From assembly GCA_037179515.1 (NCBI GenBank), contig JAXCGZ010021131.1, forward strand, positions 1 to 64,000: a stretch of 64,000 bases of DNA, written 5' to 3'. A model generated the notes under the pieces. The model was given only the letters and a program-made list of their open reading frames with translations. It searched no databases and had not been told where the DNA came from. Positions 52,237 through 63,240 of the stretch are shown piece after piece (positions within the stretch are counted from its first letter, which is position 1; every line of letters begins with the position of its first letter). This stretch comes from Halocaridina rubra. Lineage: Eukaryota; Arthropoda; Malacostraca; Decapoda; Atyidae. The position numbers were made by a program, and so were the translations under genes.

Positions 52237-55059
52237 TTAGTGATACTTATCATACCTGTCCTTAAAACTATGGATTGAGATAGCATTAACTACCTCCTCG
52301 CTTAGCGAATTCCAATTATCAACTACTCTTACACTGAAAAAGTATTTCCTTACATCCTGCAAACAAGTTTTCTTACGAAGCTTCAAACTATGACCTCTAG
52401 TTCTAGAGCCAGCCATATCTAAATATCGATCCCTATCCACTCTATCATAACCATGAAGGAATTTAAAGACTGTCACCATATCCCCCCTTACTCTTCTAGC
52501 TTCGAGTGATGGCAAGTCTAATTCCCTCAGCCTCTCATCATAACCGAGATTGCGTATTTCTGGCACCAGTTTCGTGGCATGTCTTTGAACTTTTTCAAGC
52601 TTAGCTATGTGCTTTTTCAAGTGCGGATTCCAAAAGGGGGCTGCATATTCGAGTTTTAGCCTCACATAGGTTACATAAATATTTCTGAACATTTCCTTGT
52701 CCATGTGCCTGAAGGCTACCCTTACATTTGATAAGAATGCATATGCTGCCCTTACTACGCCATTTATATGTATTTCTGGAGACAAATCTGCCAGTATGTT
52801 TACTCCTAGATCTCTCTCATTTTCTGTCTCTTGAAGTTGTACTCCAGCCACCGAGTAGTCAAGCTTGGGCCTTCTTGCACTTGTACCCATTCTCATTACC
52901 TTACATTTTGAAGTATTGAATTTCATTAGCCACTTTTCTGACCACTCATGCAGATTATTTAGATCCTCCTGAAGTTCTCTACCATTGTTCTCGTTTTTTA
53001 CTTTCTTCACAATCTTTGCATCATCTGCAAACATATTCATGAATGAATTTACAGACTCTGGTAGGTCATTTACATATACAAGGAACAAAAGTGGCCCTAA
53101 AACTGAACCCTGTGGAACTCCACTACTAACTCTTCTCCATTCAGACACTGAGTGTCTTACTCTAACCCTCTGTTCCCTTCCTTCTAAGTAAGTTTTTATC
53201 CATTCCAAGACATTTCCACCTATTCTAGCCATTGATTGCAGCTTCCTAATAAGTCTCCCATGTGGAACAGTGTCAAACGCTTTCTGGAAGTCTAGGAATA
53301 TGCAATCTGTCCAGCCCTCTCTTTCCTGTAAGATTTGGCTTACCTCATCATAAAATTCTAATAAGTTTGTTACTGTTGATCTTCCTTCTCTGAAGCCATG
53401 TTGCCTCACTGACAAAAAGTTGAAGGATTCCAAGTGAAGAGAGATATGTTTCCTTAGTAGTTTCTCCATAAGTTTGCAAACTATGCTGGTCAAGGAAACT
53501 GGTCTATAGTTCAGAGCCGTATCCCTCCTTCCCTTTTTGAAGATAGGTATCACATTTGCTTGTTTCCAGCATCTTGGAATCTCCCCCGACTCCAGTGACT
53601 CCTTAAATATGATACTTAGTGCCACTGATATTGTGTTTGCACATTTTTTAAGCACATGAGGGGATATGTCATCAGGACCTGTAGCTTTATGAACATCTAA
53701 ATCTATCAGCGCTTTGCATACCTCTGTGGCTGTAAGGTTGATGTTCTCCAATACCGGCCCTTGAGCTTCTATCACTGCAATCTGAGGGGGTGGGGTATTT
53801 TCTACTGTAAATACTGACTGAAACTCCTTGTTCAATTCTTTGCAGATCTCTTCGTCCGTCTCAGTGATGCTTCCATCTGCTCTCTTTAGCCTTAAAACCT
53901 GTTCTTTTACCTTCAGTTTTCCTCTGATAAAGCTGTGGAAAGGCTTGGGATTTTCTTTAGCCTTCCTGGTGATGTCCCTCTCATAATCTCTCTCTGCCTC
54001 TCTCCTTTTACTTAGGTAGTCATTTCTTGCTCTTTTGTAGGTTTGCCAGGCATTTATGTTTTTTCTCCTCCTATACCTTTTCCAGCATTTGTCTCTCCAC
54101 TCCTTAGCTCTTTTACACCCATTATCGAACCATTTCTCTCTGGCATGAATTACACCTACTTTGGTGACAGGTATGCAGCAATCTACTATCTTCCCATATT
54201 TCTCACAAAAGATGTCATACATTTCTTGTACAGATTTGTTGTAAAATAAGGTTCTCCAGTCAATAACTGCAAAAAGCTCATTCATTTTGATGTAATCTCC
54301 TTTCGGATAGTTCCTCCTCATGTCCTCAGTGCCTCTACTCTCAGGAAGAATGTCTTCAATGATATACTCCATCAACAACACACAGTGGTCACTCTTTCCA
54401 ATTGGTGGTTCATACTCAATAATTTCAATATCCAACACATTATCTGTGAACACTAGATCAAGTAGTGATGGCTCATCCCCACCCCTGGCTCTTGTTGGTT
54501 CCATTACATGTTGGTGTAGGGAATTCTCTTGTACGCAATCTAGGAATCTTGCCCCAAATGAGTCCTCACCACTGTGTGGGTCAAGATTAATCCAATCTAT
54601 CTCTTTATGATTAAAGTCTCCCATAATCAAAATCCTACATTTTTTCTCCCGCGCCATGTTAACAACTGAGTTTATGACTTCAATCGTACCTATATGACTT
54701 TCCTCATAAATTTCAAGCCTATTTTGGTTCCTTGGTGGGTTGTATACAACAGTTATTATAATGCTCTCTGACCCAGTATTTATGCGAGCAACAAGAAATT
54801 CCCTGAACTCACTTTCTATAGCCAAGTTTATTTCTTCAACTTGAATCCTCTCACTTATGAGCAGTGCTATCCCTCCACCAGTCCTCTCAGATCTTTCGAC
54901 CCTTAGTATTCTGAAGCCCTTAGGAAAAACTGTGACACTGTTTATGTCCTCACTCAACTTAGTCTCTGTAATTGCTACTATATTTGCCTTACTGTTGTGA
55001 ATCCTATCTTTTAATTCTACTGCCTTACCAGCTAATCCATCAGCATTTGTGTATAACAA
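52237..55059 (-). CDS. LINE-A ORF2: endonuclease-reverse transcriptase (CR1-like)
   Basis: An intact frame of 940 residues counted from the TTG at 55059. Residues 1-230 form an APE-type endonuclease: LYTNADG, catalytic Glu in TETK (32-34), YNPPR, GDFNHKEIDW (147-156), DLVFTD and SDH (223-225). Residues about 480-700 form the reverse transcriptase: KQANVIPIFKKG, NYRPVSLTS, HGFREGRST, FLDFQKAFD, SGVPQGSVLGPL and FADD (677-680). Residues 740-940 are the CR1-type C-terminus with LEKVQRHATKLVPEIRN and DVRKYFFSVRVVDNWNSLS. There is no RNase H. The frame has no ATG before codon 135, which lies inside the endonuclease. It is open upstream to about 55155, overlapping ORF1 in the -1 frame. All catalytic residues looked for are present, so the copy may be active. 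Confidence 0.93.
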   Translation of the reverse strand: MLYTNADGLAGKAVELKDRIHNSKANIVAITETKLSEDINSVTVFPKGFRILRVERSERTGGGIALLISERIQVEEINLAIESEFREFLVARINTGSESIIITVVYNPPRNQNRLEIYEESHIGTIEVINSVVNMAREKKCRILIMGDFNHKEIDWINLDPHSGEDSFGARFLDCVQENSLHQHVMEPTRARGGDEPSLLDLVFTDNVLDIEIIEYEPPIGKSDHCVLLMEYIIEDILPESRGTEDMRRNYPKGDYIKMNELFAVIDWRTLFYNKSVQEMYDIFCEKYGKIVDCCIPVTKVGVIHAREKWFDNGCKRAKEWRDKCWKRYRRRKNINAWQTYKRARNDYLSKRREAERDYERDITRKAKENPKPFHSFIRGKLKVKEQVLRLKRADGSITETDEEICKELNKEFQSVFTVENTPPPQIAVIEAQGPVLENINLTATEVCKALIDLDVHKATGPDDISPHVLKKCANTISVALSIIFKESLESGEIPRCWKQANVIPIFKKGRRDTALNYRPVSLTSIVCKLMEKLLRKHISLHLESFNFLSVRQHGFREGRSTVTNLLEFYDEVSQILQEREGWTDCIFLDFQKAFDTVPHGRLIRKLQSMARIGGNVLEWIKTYLEGREQRVRVRHSVSEWRRVSSGVPQGSVLGPLLFLVYVNDLPESVNSFMNMFADDAKIVKKVKNENNGRELQEDLNNLHEWSEKWLMKFNTSKCKVMRMGTSARRPKLDYSVAGVQLQETENERDLGVNILADLSPEIHINGVVRAAYAFLSNVRVAFRHMDKEMFRNIYVTYVRLKLEYAAPFWNPHLKKHIAKLEKVQRHATKLVPEIRNLGYDERLRELDLPSLEARRVRGDMVTVFKFLHGYDRVDRDRYLDMAGSRTRGHSLKLRKKTCLQDVRKYFFSVRVVDNWNSLSEEVVNAISIHSFKDRYDKYH

Positions 55060-55061
55060 TC

Positions 55062-56141
55062 TTAATGAGGCCCCATCCCCTGATCTTCTGTCATTATCTT
55101 CTTTATCTCCCCTTTGTCTGGAAGTATTCTGTAACGAAAATTTTTCTTCTCTTCTTCATTTCTTTCATCATTTAACCTTCTTGCCTCTTGCAACAAGTTT
55201 TTGATCTTTCCCATCTCTTCCTGTTTTCTGTATCGTCTAATGAACACTTCTTTGCATTCTTGAAGGTCTTTTAGACTTCTTTTTCTCAACAATATTTCCC
55301 TACATGTCTCCCCTCTCTCAAAGGTTACTTTTGTTGGTCTCGGCTTTCCTTCCCTCGAATATTTACCTAGTTGGTGTATGTTTACAATATCCTCAGGACC
55401 ACATACTACTCCAAGCTTTCTTATCAGGTCTACAACGTTAGCTTTATTTTCTTCAAGTCTCCCCTGCCATGTTGGCTCCTGGGATTCACTTATGCCTGAG
55501 ATTACCACTGTCTTCTCCTTATCAAGTGCCTGTCTGATGAGTGGGTTTGCCCTTTCCATCACAACGTCTTTCATTTTTTCGATTACTGTCTCTTTATAGT
55601 CAACTGTTTGTATGTTTTCCAGTGCCACCACCTTTACAGCCTCTTTTACTGCCACATTCCCCTTTAGTGCATCAGCAAAGGACGTTTTCATGGCATCATT
55701 TTCCATATTCAGCTCCTGGAACTCTTTTCTGAACTGTTCAATGTTTTCCTTAATCTGAACATTCCAAGCAGCAATCTCGTCTCTCTCAGAAGATAGCAGT
55801 GAACTAACATCTAATTCCTTTAGGTTGTCATTCAGCTGTTTGTTTTTATCTTCTTGTTTAGAAATTCTAGATTCTAGTTGACTCTTTTCCCCTTCCAGCT
55901 TCTTTATTCTTTTTTCTAGTTCCTTTCTCTCCTGCCCTTGTGCTTTATTTGCTTCCTCCAAAGATCTTATTTGTTCTCTGAGTGTTTCATTCTCTTTCAT
56001 TTCTCCATCCATATTCCGAATTTTATCATCAAGGCTTATAACCATTTCCTCTAACTTCTTGATTCTCTGTTTAAGTCCTCTGATGACTACCCCTTCTCCC
56101 GACCCATGGGTGGGAGAGGTTTGGGACAGAGATGGCTTCAT
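55062..56141 (-). CDS. LINE-A ORF1: coiled-coil RNA-binding protein
   Basis: 359 residues from the ATG at 56141 to the TAA at 55064-55062. Residues about 20-110 are a long heptad-rich coiled coil (KQRIKKLEEMV, LREQIRSLEEANK, KRIKKLEGEKSQLESRI), with further helical sequence at 120-160. Residues about 208-305 (KEKTVVISGISES, DIVNIHQLGKYS, RPTKVTFERGE, KEVFIRRYRK) have the layout of an RRM-like ORF1 domain. The basic, charged C-terminus includes RLNDERNEEEKKNFRYR. Such proteins bind the element's RNA and help form the retrotransposition particle. It is immediately followed by ORF2, and the ends overlap by about 90 nt. Confidence 0.9.
   Translation of the reverse strand: MKPSLSQTSPTHGSGEGVVIRGLKQRIKKLEEMVISLDDKIRNMDGEMKENETLREQIRSLEEANKAQGQERKELEKRIKKLEGEKSQLESRISKQEDKNKQLNDNLKELDVSSLLSSERDEIAAWNVQIKENIEQFRKEFQELNMENDAMKTSFADALKGNVAVKEAVKVVALENIQTVDYKETVIEKMKDVVMERANPLIRQALDKEKTVVISGISESQEPTWQGRLEENKANVVDLIRKLGVVCGPEDIVNIHQLGKYSREGKPRPTKVTFERGETCREILLRKRSLKDLQECKEVFIRRYRKQEEMGKIKNLLQEARRLNDERNEEEKKNFRYRILPDKGEIKKIMTEDQGMGPH
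55137..55143 (-). promoter_or_regulatory. Putative -1 frameshift heptamer A_AAT_TTT
   Basis: In ORF1 phase the minus strand reads AAA AAT TTT CGT at codons 333-336. The heptamer A AAT TTT fits the X_XXY_YYZ rule, and slipping back one base enters the open ORF2 frame 12 nt after that frame opens. This would give a continuous ORF1-ORF2 protein. Function is inferred. Confidence 0.5.
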
Positions 56142-56684
56142 TTTTATGTTCTCCCTCTCACAGAATATAGAAAGAAGACGAGAAAGAGAAAAAAAAAGGA
56201 GAAGAGAAAAACTTCTAATTTAGCTTCACACAGAATTTTTATATCTCCATATAAGTGCTATTTAGTGACTCAGTTTGTCTCCTTTCTGGTAACACACATC
56301 TTAACTTAAAAACTTGACCATGGTAATTTAAGTATAAAAAGAAAAAGAAAAACAAAAGTCAAACCTGAAGGAAAATTCGAATTTGTGTTCGAGGTGGCAC
56401 CCACCTGTTTCTGTTATATATTCTTCCTAACTGATAAACTGACTTGCTAACCAAGATATGTTATCACGGGATTTAGACTTTACATTTAACTCAATATATA
56501 TACAAAATAAAATAGTAAAAGAGAAAGCTAAAAGAAAAAAAAATGAAGAAAATAAGACTGCTGTACTACTTGTCAACTTAACTCAGTACTGTTGACAGGT
56601 GGGTATTTGGTAATTTTTTTTTCTTTTATTATTCAATTTTTTCGTGTATCAAACTAACTAACTAGTTAATATAAATGGGAAGGA
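56142..56684. other. Likely LINE-A 5' UTR and flank
   Basis: An A/G-rich stretch (56170-56210) precedes ORF1 on its 5' side. The 5' end of the element could not be placed, because no target duplication or second full copy is available. Confidence 0.5.
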
Positions 56685-56771
56685 TACTGATTTTAACAAT
56701 ATATAGAACCACAGGATCAGGTAAAACGGCTTAAGAGCTTTCCCCAGTTTACACAAAAAATTAGGTAATGT
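56685..56771 (+). mobile_element. Diverged LINE-A-like 3' end
   Basis: GAACCACAGGATCAGG, AAGAGCTTTCCCCAG and TTTACACAAAAAATTAGGTA align in order with the LINE-A 3' UTR and terminus, on the opposite strand to the intact copy. TGTGGTGTG follows. Confidence 0.5.
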
Positions 56772-57018
56772 GGTGTGATGGCTCCACCTCTGGCAACTCT
56801 TCTAGATTTCCCACAAGGCAGAACTGGACGGCAGCTTCTCTCTCTTCCTCACGAAAAAGTTCTGAATTTTTTTTCCTTTAATATGAACAGTCTCGTCTTA
56901 CAACAAATATTAGTTTTTGTACTCACAATACTCTGCAGGATTTCAGATTTTTGGAAATTATGGTAAAGTTTTCCACTAAGCACTTAGTCACTCGAAACAG
57001 TTAAAAATTTAAGAAGAG

Positions 57019-57019
<1 letters not shown>

Positions 57020-57100
<81 letters not shown>
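57020..57100. repeat. (TA)n microsatellite
   Basis: About 40 TA units. Confidence 0.97.
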
Positions 57101-57102
<2 letters not shown>

Positions 57103-57104
57103 TG

Positions 57105-57350
57105 TGCCCTGTGGGGCGGGCACAATATCATAGAATAGCCTCACCGTATTCCCTGCGTGTCGTAAAAGGCGACTAAAAGTGGACGGGGCGGGGGGACTAG
57201 GAATCCCCCCCCTTGTACCAACCTCCTGTGAGACGTCAAAGAAGAGGGGGAGTAGAGGGGAGAATAACTTCTCCCCAAACTGTTTTCCTTTTTGATGTCG
57301 GCTACCCCCCAATTAAAGGGGGAAACAGCCAAGGTATATGTATGTATGTA
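57105..57350 (+). mobile_element. SINE-F copy, longest
   Basis: CCCTGCGTGTCGTAAAAGGC, GACTAAAAGTGGACGGGGCG, GGGGACTAGGAATCCCCCCC, a CCCCCAATTAAAGGGGG hairpin, and a tail of TATGTATG running into ATT and TA repeats. Confidence 0.7.
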
Positions 57351-57352
57351 TT

Positions 57353-57690
<338 letters not shown>

Positions 57691-58091
57691 TTATGTATGT
57701 ATGTAGCTTTCACATCCATTGTACAACGCGTCTGATTTTAGAATACATTCGTAACATCCTATCTGTAACATTAGACCCAGGACACATGTTAAATGATACG
57801 GTAAGGTTGTATTCTGTTATAACATTAACATTGTTATCACATTTAGCGATAGCTAATTATGATTTATTTGCTATTATTTTATCTTCAAGGTACGAGTCAG
57901 GGCTAAGAACAAATCTATGTATTTATTATTGATAATATTGACACGTGAGTTTTATATAAACACTTTTCAGTTGGCACTGTTGCCATGCATGACTATCTAT
58001 TATTGTTCTCTCTCTCTCTTTCTCTCAGTCATTCTCATCGTACCGAATGTACTAATTCGTCCATAAATATAGGTTTTTGTTTTTTGTTTAA

Positions 58092-58099
<8 letters not shown>
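57691..58099. other. Unassigned DNA
   Basis: No exon recognised. Confidence 0.4.
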
Positions 58100-58188
<89 letters not shown>

Positions 58189-58260
58189 AAAAATATTTAT
58201 AGTTGAAGTAACTCAACTAGTATAATTAAATAATTGAATTACTCTACAACAATGTATTAG

Positions 58261-58287
<27 letters not shown>
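58100..58287. repeat. (TA)n, then a short (GA)n
   Basis: TA42 at 58100-58184 and GA12 at 58264-58287. Confidence 0.96.
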
Positions 58288-58291
<4 letters not shown>

Positions 58292-58599
58292 ATTCAACAT
58301 GCTAGAAACTCGTTCGAGAAAGAGGGATAATGGCAGGAAAGGTATCTGAGTATACGCCTTTAAGCTGTAATCGCAATAGTCTCTAAGAGGCTAGTGAGTT
58401 ACAGCGATCCCATATGAGCATGGGAAGAGGTGAAAATAAAATATAAGATTGCATATTATAATTCTTAAACTTCGAAGCCCGTTTCACTGTTTCGAACGCA
58501 TATACGAAACGAATCCAAAATAATTATAGAACCAGAGCAATATAACTAGCTGACCAATTTTCTTTTAGGAATAAATATATAGTTGAAACAATAGAAAGA

Positions 58600-58683
58600 T
58601 GGGACAGAAACACATAGAGAAAACTGGCCAGAAGCATCGACCCCACACAAAAGTGGGAAAAGATGTAGACGAAGAAGAAGAAT
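58600..58683 (+). mobile_element. LINE-C 3' end with (GAA)n tail
   Basis: Matches 28583-28660: GGGACAGAAACACATAGAGA, CATCGACCCCACACAAAAGT and AGATGTAGACGAAGAAGAAG. The stop codon region is altered. Confidence 0.75.
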
Positions 58684-58689
58684 AGAAGG

Positions 58690-59035
58690 ATTTATATGTT
58701 TTAGAAAAAAAATGAATATAAAACACTAGATTAACACCACCAGATGGAATGTACATAAAATAACACTAACAGCATAAAGAAAATGGAAAGAAATTCTTGG
58801 AGTGCCGTTGTAAAGGCACTCCCGAAAAACGGCCATTATTGACAAATTACTATTTAGAAATAAAATATAATTAAAACGAAATAAAAATCTATAATTTCTG
58901 GAAAAGAAAGAATAGAAAAACTGTATCTATTAACAGCAGAAGAGTAGAATGTACTTAAAATACAAATTGACAATATAATAAAGAATGGAAAGAAATACTT
59001 GAGGAGAGCCGTTTTAAAGGCACTCCACACTTACC
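58690..59035. repeat. Diverged tandem duplication, period about 205 bp
   Basis: GGAATGTACATAAAATA to CGTTGTAAAGGCACTCC (58748-58824) recurs as AGAATGTACTTAAAATA to CGTTTTAAAGGCACTCC (58947-59027). Confidence 0.7.
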
Positions 59036-59300
59036 TGAGCCTCATAAAAGCGATAGGCGGAACAACTGATGGACAGTGCCGCCTGACAGTACCTGATAGC
59101 ATATTCGAGTGTGTGTATTGGTGTACATCTAGTACAAGGTAATGTGTTGTCTGTATGTATGCCGTATTTTTATGAAATATAAGATATTTATTTTAGTCTG
59201 TGCCTGTAGAACTCGTTTCAGTTGGACCAGGATTCAATTCCATAGTTTGATTCGGTTTGACTCTGCCCATTCAAATATTTATTCAACCTTAGAAAACAAT

Positions 59301-59477
59301 GATCCCGTTTTACGTCATGGACTTACTTTTCTGTTAAGGGCTAGTACGGGACCTTCTCACGAAGGACTGGTTTAGGCAGTGTGGTCGTTACCCGAGTGAA
59401 CTCCCATTATAACCCCAGACCGTGATAGGACACGAACTGAATGATCAGAGTCGTGCGCGTTACCACCCGGCCATGGT
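59301..59477 (-). mobile_element. SINE-A, diverged subfamily
   Basis: Plus-strand start CCCGTTTTACGTCATGGACT and end CACCCGGCCATGGTGG. The B box is decayed (CAGTTCGTGTCC on the minus strand). Confidence 0.8.
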
Positions 59478-59719
59478 GGAAAAGTTATAAAACCACATAA
59501 ATCATGACTCGGCCTGTTCAATATTCTGAATTGGCAACAAAGCTACAAATTAAAGCAAATTTAAGTAATTATACCGGTAATATTAGACATTAAGTGTGGA
59601 GTGCCAAACTTTAGATTGTGTGTTTTGTTACTCAAAGAGAATTGTTGGTATAAGGGTCTTGTGGGATATTTGTGTACCGGTAGGGTACCTGCAGACTTCA
59701 GGGAGAACATTTCTTAACA

Positions 59720-59721
<2 letters not shown>

Positions 59722-59760
<39 letters not shown>
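59722..59760. repeat. Poly-T tract
   Basis: About 39 T, the longest homopolymer in the window. Confidence 0.95.
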
Positions 59761-59763
<3 letters not shown>

Positions 59764-59862
59764 GGATTGTGTTTTGTTACCGAATCACTAATGATCGATG
59801 GTTGGCATACTAACATAGATGGTAATTGTCTCAGGACCACTCCATCCCCACCAATTTAGTGA

Positions 59863-59985
59863 TTACCTAATTGTCCTTACGGGAAAGAGCCCAAAGCTCG
59901 TATCTTCCCGTCTCCTGATCGGTTCCATTTTGTACTTAGTGATACTTATCATACCTGTCCTTAAAACTATAGATTGAGTTAGCTC
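59863..59985 (-). mobile_element. LINE-A 3' fragment outside a CA tract
   Basis: 3' UTR and the last few codons only, ending in one terminal unit (GATTACCTAATTGT at 59863). Unlike the others it is not next to (TG)n; the flank reads CCAATTTAGT. Confidence 0.88.
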
Positions 59986-60049
59986 TTGTTGTTTGCCATT
60001 TTATGTGTAACTAGTAAACTCAGTCGAGGGGGTGCACACACACACACAG

Positions 60050-60165
60050 GTTATAGATGGGAATTTAAGCTGGATGCCCTTCCTAATGCACCTCAATAGG
60101 AACAAACTTAGGTTTGTTACTTCCTGAGTAAAGCGCTCTAACCACTGCACTTACCGTGCCCCTGC
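60050..60165 (-). mobile_element. SINE-C copy (tRNA-derived)
   Basis: The minus-strand head GTAAGTGCAGTGGTTAGAGC carries a textbook A box (GTGGTTAGAGCG). The body has TTAGGAAGGGCATCCAGC and ends at a short CA tract. The B box is weak. Confidence 0.75.
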
Positions 60166-60922
60166 CCATTAATAATTGGTAATACACTTAATTATTGCCA
60201 CTCTTTTCCTGGTGTGGTAATTGGAAGTTTACACATTCGAATTAACTCTCTCCAGAGTTATGAAGCCAGTCAGAGAGGGTAAGGTAAGTATAGAAACGGA
60301 AATTCATTCCTTTGAGTTAATTTGTCACAAGAGTTATACTACCGTTTGATAATTAGAACCTGAGATTTGAAAAGCCCCTCTTCTAATTCACTGTTTCCTC
60401 CAGAGCCTCATATCCCTTTGGTTTGAAGGTAAAAATTTTTGAAGACTCTTGCGTAATTATCATTTTCTCCAGGGTTATACCCCCAATTTTTCTTTTTAGT
60501 AGCTAAGAATAGAAGAAAGAGAAATCCTATTTCTTGAAATTAAAATGTCCCTTGACATGTTAGTTGCCCTTGGTACTGTAGTTAGAATTAGCTTTGCTTA
60601 GAAAGCCAATACCCACAAGGTAATAATATAATCTCTGTGGTGCTTCATCCAATAGGCTTGCTCTCTCAGGTATGGAGGTTGGAGGATGTTAAATTTCGTT
60701 TTTACCAACAAGTCATCTGTGGAAAATTTCACTCAGAGGGTTAATAGCGAGTATGATGTATTTGTCATCGTAATAATTTCAAAATACTCACCATTCCCTT
60801 GAGTGGAAGTGAAGAGGCAATTGATATCTGGCATTGCAGTCATGATACCATACATAGAGTCCGTGTTTTACCATCTGAGAAGTACTTAGCAGAGTCAGTA
60901 ATTTGTTAGAAGTCAAGGGGAG
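60166..60922. other. Unassigned DNA
   Basis: No gene or shared repeat recognised. Confidence 0.45.
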
Positions 60923-60924
60923 TA

Positions 60925-62065
60925 CAGTGTTACCCCGGTTATTCGCGCTTCTTGGTTCGCTTTCTCACTCTATCGCGGTTTTTTTTTGGATAAATTATTA
61001 TTTTATTTTATGGGTATACGCAAAAATATTAAAATATTGAAAAAAAACATTTTCAGTATTTTCATTTTTTTTTTTAAATTTATGTTGCGTGCTATTATTT
61101 ATAATGTAAAGGGTGTTTTTTTAACAGTGCAGGGAGGGTTTATACAGTTCGTAAACGAAAAAATAATTGTAAATGAGTATGTGTGTTACGTCATCATCAC
61201 CTCATTCATGGTAATTTTATCTATCACTTTCATAAAAATTTACGTTGCTTGCTGTTATTTATAATGTAAAGGGTGTTTTTTTAACAGTGCAGGGAGGGTT
61301 TATACAGTACGTAAACGAAAAAATAATTGTAAATGAGTATGTATGTCACGTCATTATCACCTCATTCACCGTAATTTTATCTATCACTTTCATAAAACTT
61401 TACGTTGCTTGCTGTTATTTATAATGTAAAGGGTGTTTTTTTAACAGTGCAGGGAGGGTTTATACAGTACGTAAACGAAAAAATAATTGTAAATGAGTAT
61501 GTATGTCACGTCATTATCACCTCATTCACCGTAATTTTATCTATCACTTTCATAAAAATTTACGTTGCTTGCTGTTATTTATAATGTAAAGGGTGTTGTT
61601 TTTTCAACAGTGCAGGGAGGGTTTATACAGTACGTAAATGAAAAAATAATTGTAAATGAGTATGTATGTCACGTCATCATCACATTCACGGTAAGTTTTC
61701 CTATCACTTTCATAAAAATTTACGTTGATTGCTGTTATCTATAATGTTAAGGGTGTTTTTTTTAACAGTGCAGGGAGGGTTTATACAGTACGTAAACAAA
61801 AAAATAATTGTAAATGATATGTATGTCACGTCATTATCACCTCATTCACTGTAATTTTACCTATCACTTTCATAAAAATTTACGTTGCTTGCTGTTATTT
61901 ATAATGTAAAGGGTGTTTTTTTAACAGTGCAGGGAGGGTTTATACAGTGTAAGCGTAAAAATATATTAAAATATCTATGTACATATAGGCGGATCCTACT
62001 TCACGGATTTCCTGGTTCGTGGCGGGTCCCGGAACCGAACTACCACGATAAGTGAGGCAACACTG
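60925..62065. mobile_element. Pogo/Tc1-like non-autonomous element with TA duplication
   Basis: Left end CAGTGTTACCCCGGTTATTC, with TA at 60923-60924. The right end is the inverse of CAGTGTTGCCTCACTTATCG, with TA at 62066-62067. Both ends continue with GC-rich TTCGCG/TCGTGG motifs like pogo/Tigger termini. It carries no transposase frame, and its interior is mostly a 160 bp tandem array. A GTATACGCAAAAATATTAAA and a GTAAGCGTAAAAATATATTA block flank the array as near-duplicates. Confidence 0.78.
61079..61950. repeat. 160 bp satellite array inside the pogo-like element, about 5.5 copies
   Basis: TACGTTGCTTGCTGTTATTT-type unit starts lie at 61081, 61241, 61401, 61561, 61721 and 61881, exactly 160 bp apart. 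Each unit contains GTGCAGGGAGGGTTTATACA and TGTAAATGAGTATGTATGTC. The last copy is partial. Confidence 0.95.
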
Positions 62066-62067
62066 TA

Positions 62068-63240
62068 TTTCAAAAAAAAAATTTCAAGGCATGGCAGCCA
62101 TCCCCATTTTCACAGTTACCCCATTTTCAGGTAACATTATTATAAGTTTGGGACTTAGGAAAGTTAGGTTAGAAGGACCACACCTATGACATATTTTATT
62201 CTTGAGTAAGCCCCCAGTTAGTGCTGCTCTTGTTTTTGGCATCACAGTTTAGAAGGTTATATTCGGTATTATAGAATAGGCATTATGTACATTAATGAAA
62301 TATATATACTGTACATTCATGAGTCACTAAACATTCTAGAATTACAGTATTATAAAAAAAAACTGTGAACGTTAAGCAAACAAAATACAACAATATAAAC
62401 AAGCCTATATACTGTATTGTTACTATACCTATACTTTACTGTCTAATTAGCCAAAACACTGCCGTACTGTAAGCCCCACAAAATATATTCTGTTGTCCCC
62501 CGTCTTTATCCAGAAACTGTGTATGTTCAAACCTCTATATAAAAGATCTTGTACTTTGCATATAACCTATTATCAACCTCCAACTACTTTAGTATGCCTA
62601 GAGACCTTCAAATGCATTTTAAATTTTCCCTAATGCAATTTCATTCATATGTGAAGGCAGTACATTAATTGTTATATATTTTTTAGGAAGAACTTTCATT
62701 TTTTTTTTTTTTATTTACATACAGAGTATATTCAAATGTACACTTTTAAAAGTGACTTAGATGGGGGCTCAATGTACTGTATTGCAAATAATAACAATAA
62801 TGTTATTAAGAAATTTTTTTTAACAAAGTACCTCGAGGTCTCCAAAATGAACAAGAAAAGCATTCCCTCTTGCCTAATGTGTTGTTGTATTGCAATACTG
62901 TATAGTATACATTCTTAGCTTTTAGTTCATACTAGAACCATCTCTGAGAGCCAAAATAATGAGCTGAAATATTATACACTCAGCTCGCTTTTTACGTGTT
63001 TTTAAAATACGCGAAATTGGAATAACGCCCCCCCAAAAAATAATAGTAAAAAAATGCGAAATACACAAATAATGCCCGTTCAAAAACTTCTAAAAAAAAA
63101 TTCATTTTAGTAAATAAGCAACTGCCTCGGAGGCACTTTCCCACTTTGCTGCCATGTGCATATGTTTACATGGGGACACCTTGGGTTGGGAGGGGGGAGG
63201 GGGTGAAAAGGACGATTTTCTTGCAACTTTAACGTGTGCT
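62068..63240. other. Unassigned AT-rich DNA
   Basis: Short poly-T runs and a CTCGCTTTTTACGTG motif near 62980 occur. No exon or RNA gene could be supported. Confidence 0.45.

Noticed and set aside
54320..54610. Plus-strand frames across 52-56 kb
   Set aside because: They are antisense shadows of the intact LINE-A ORFs.
62975..63075. Second pogo-type terminus
   Set aside because: CTCGCTTTTTACGTG resembles such ends, but no inverted mate or TA pair was found.
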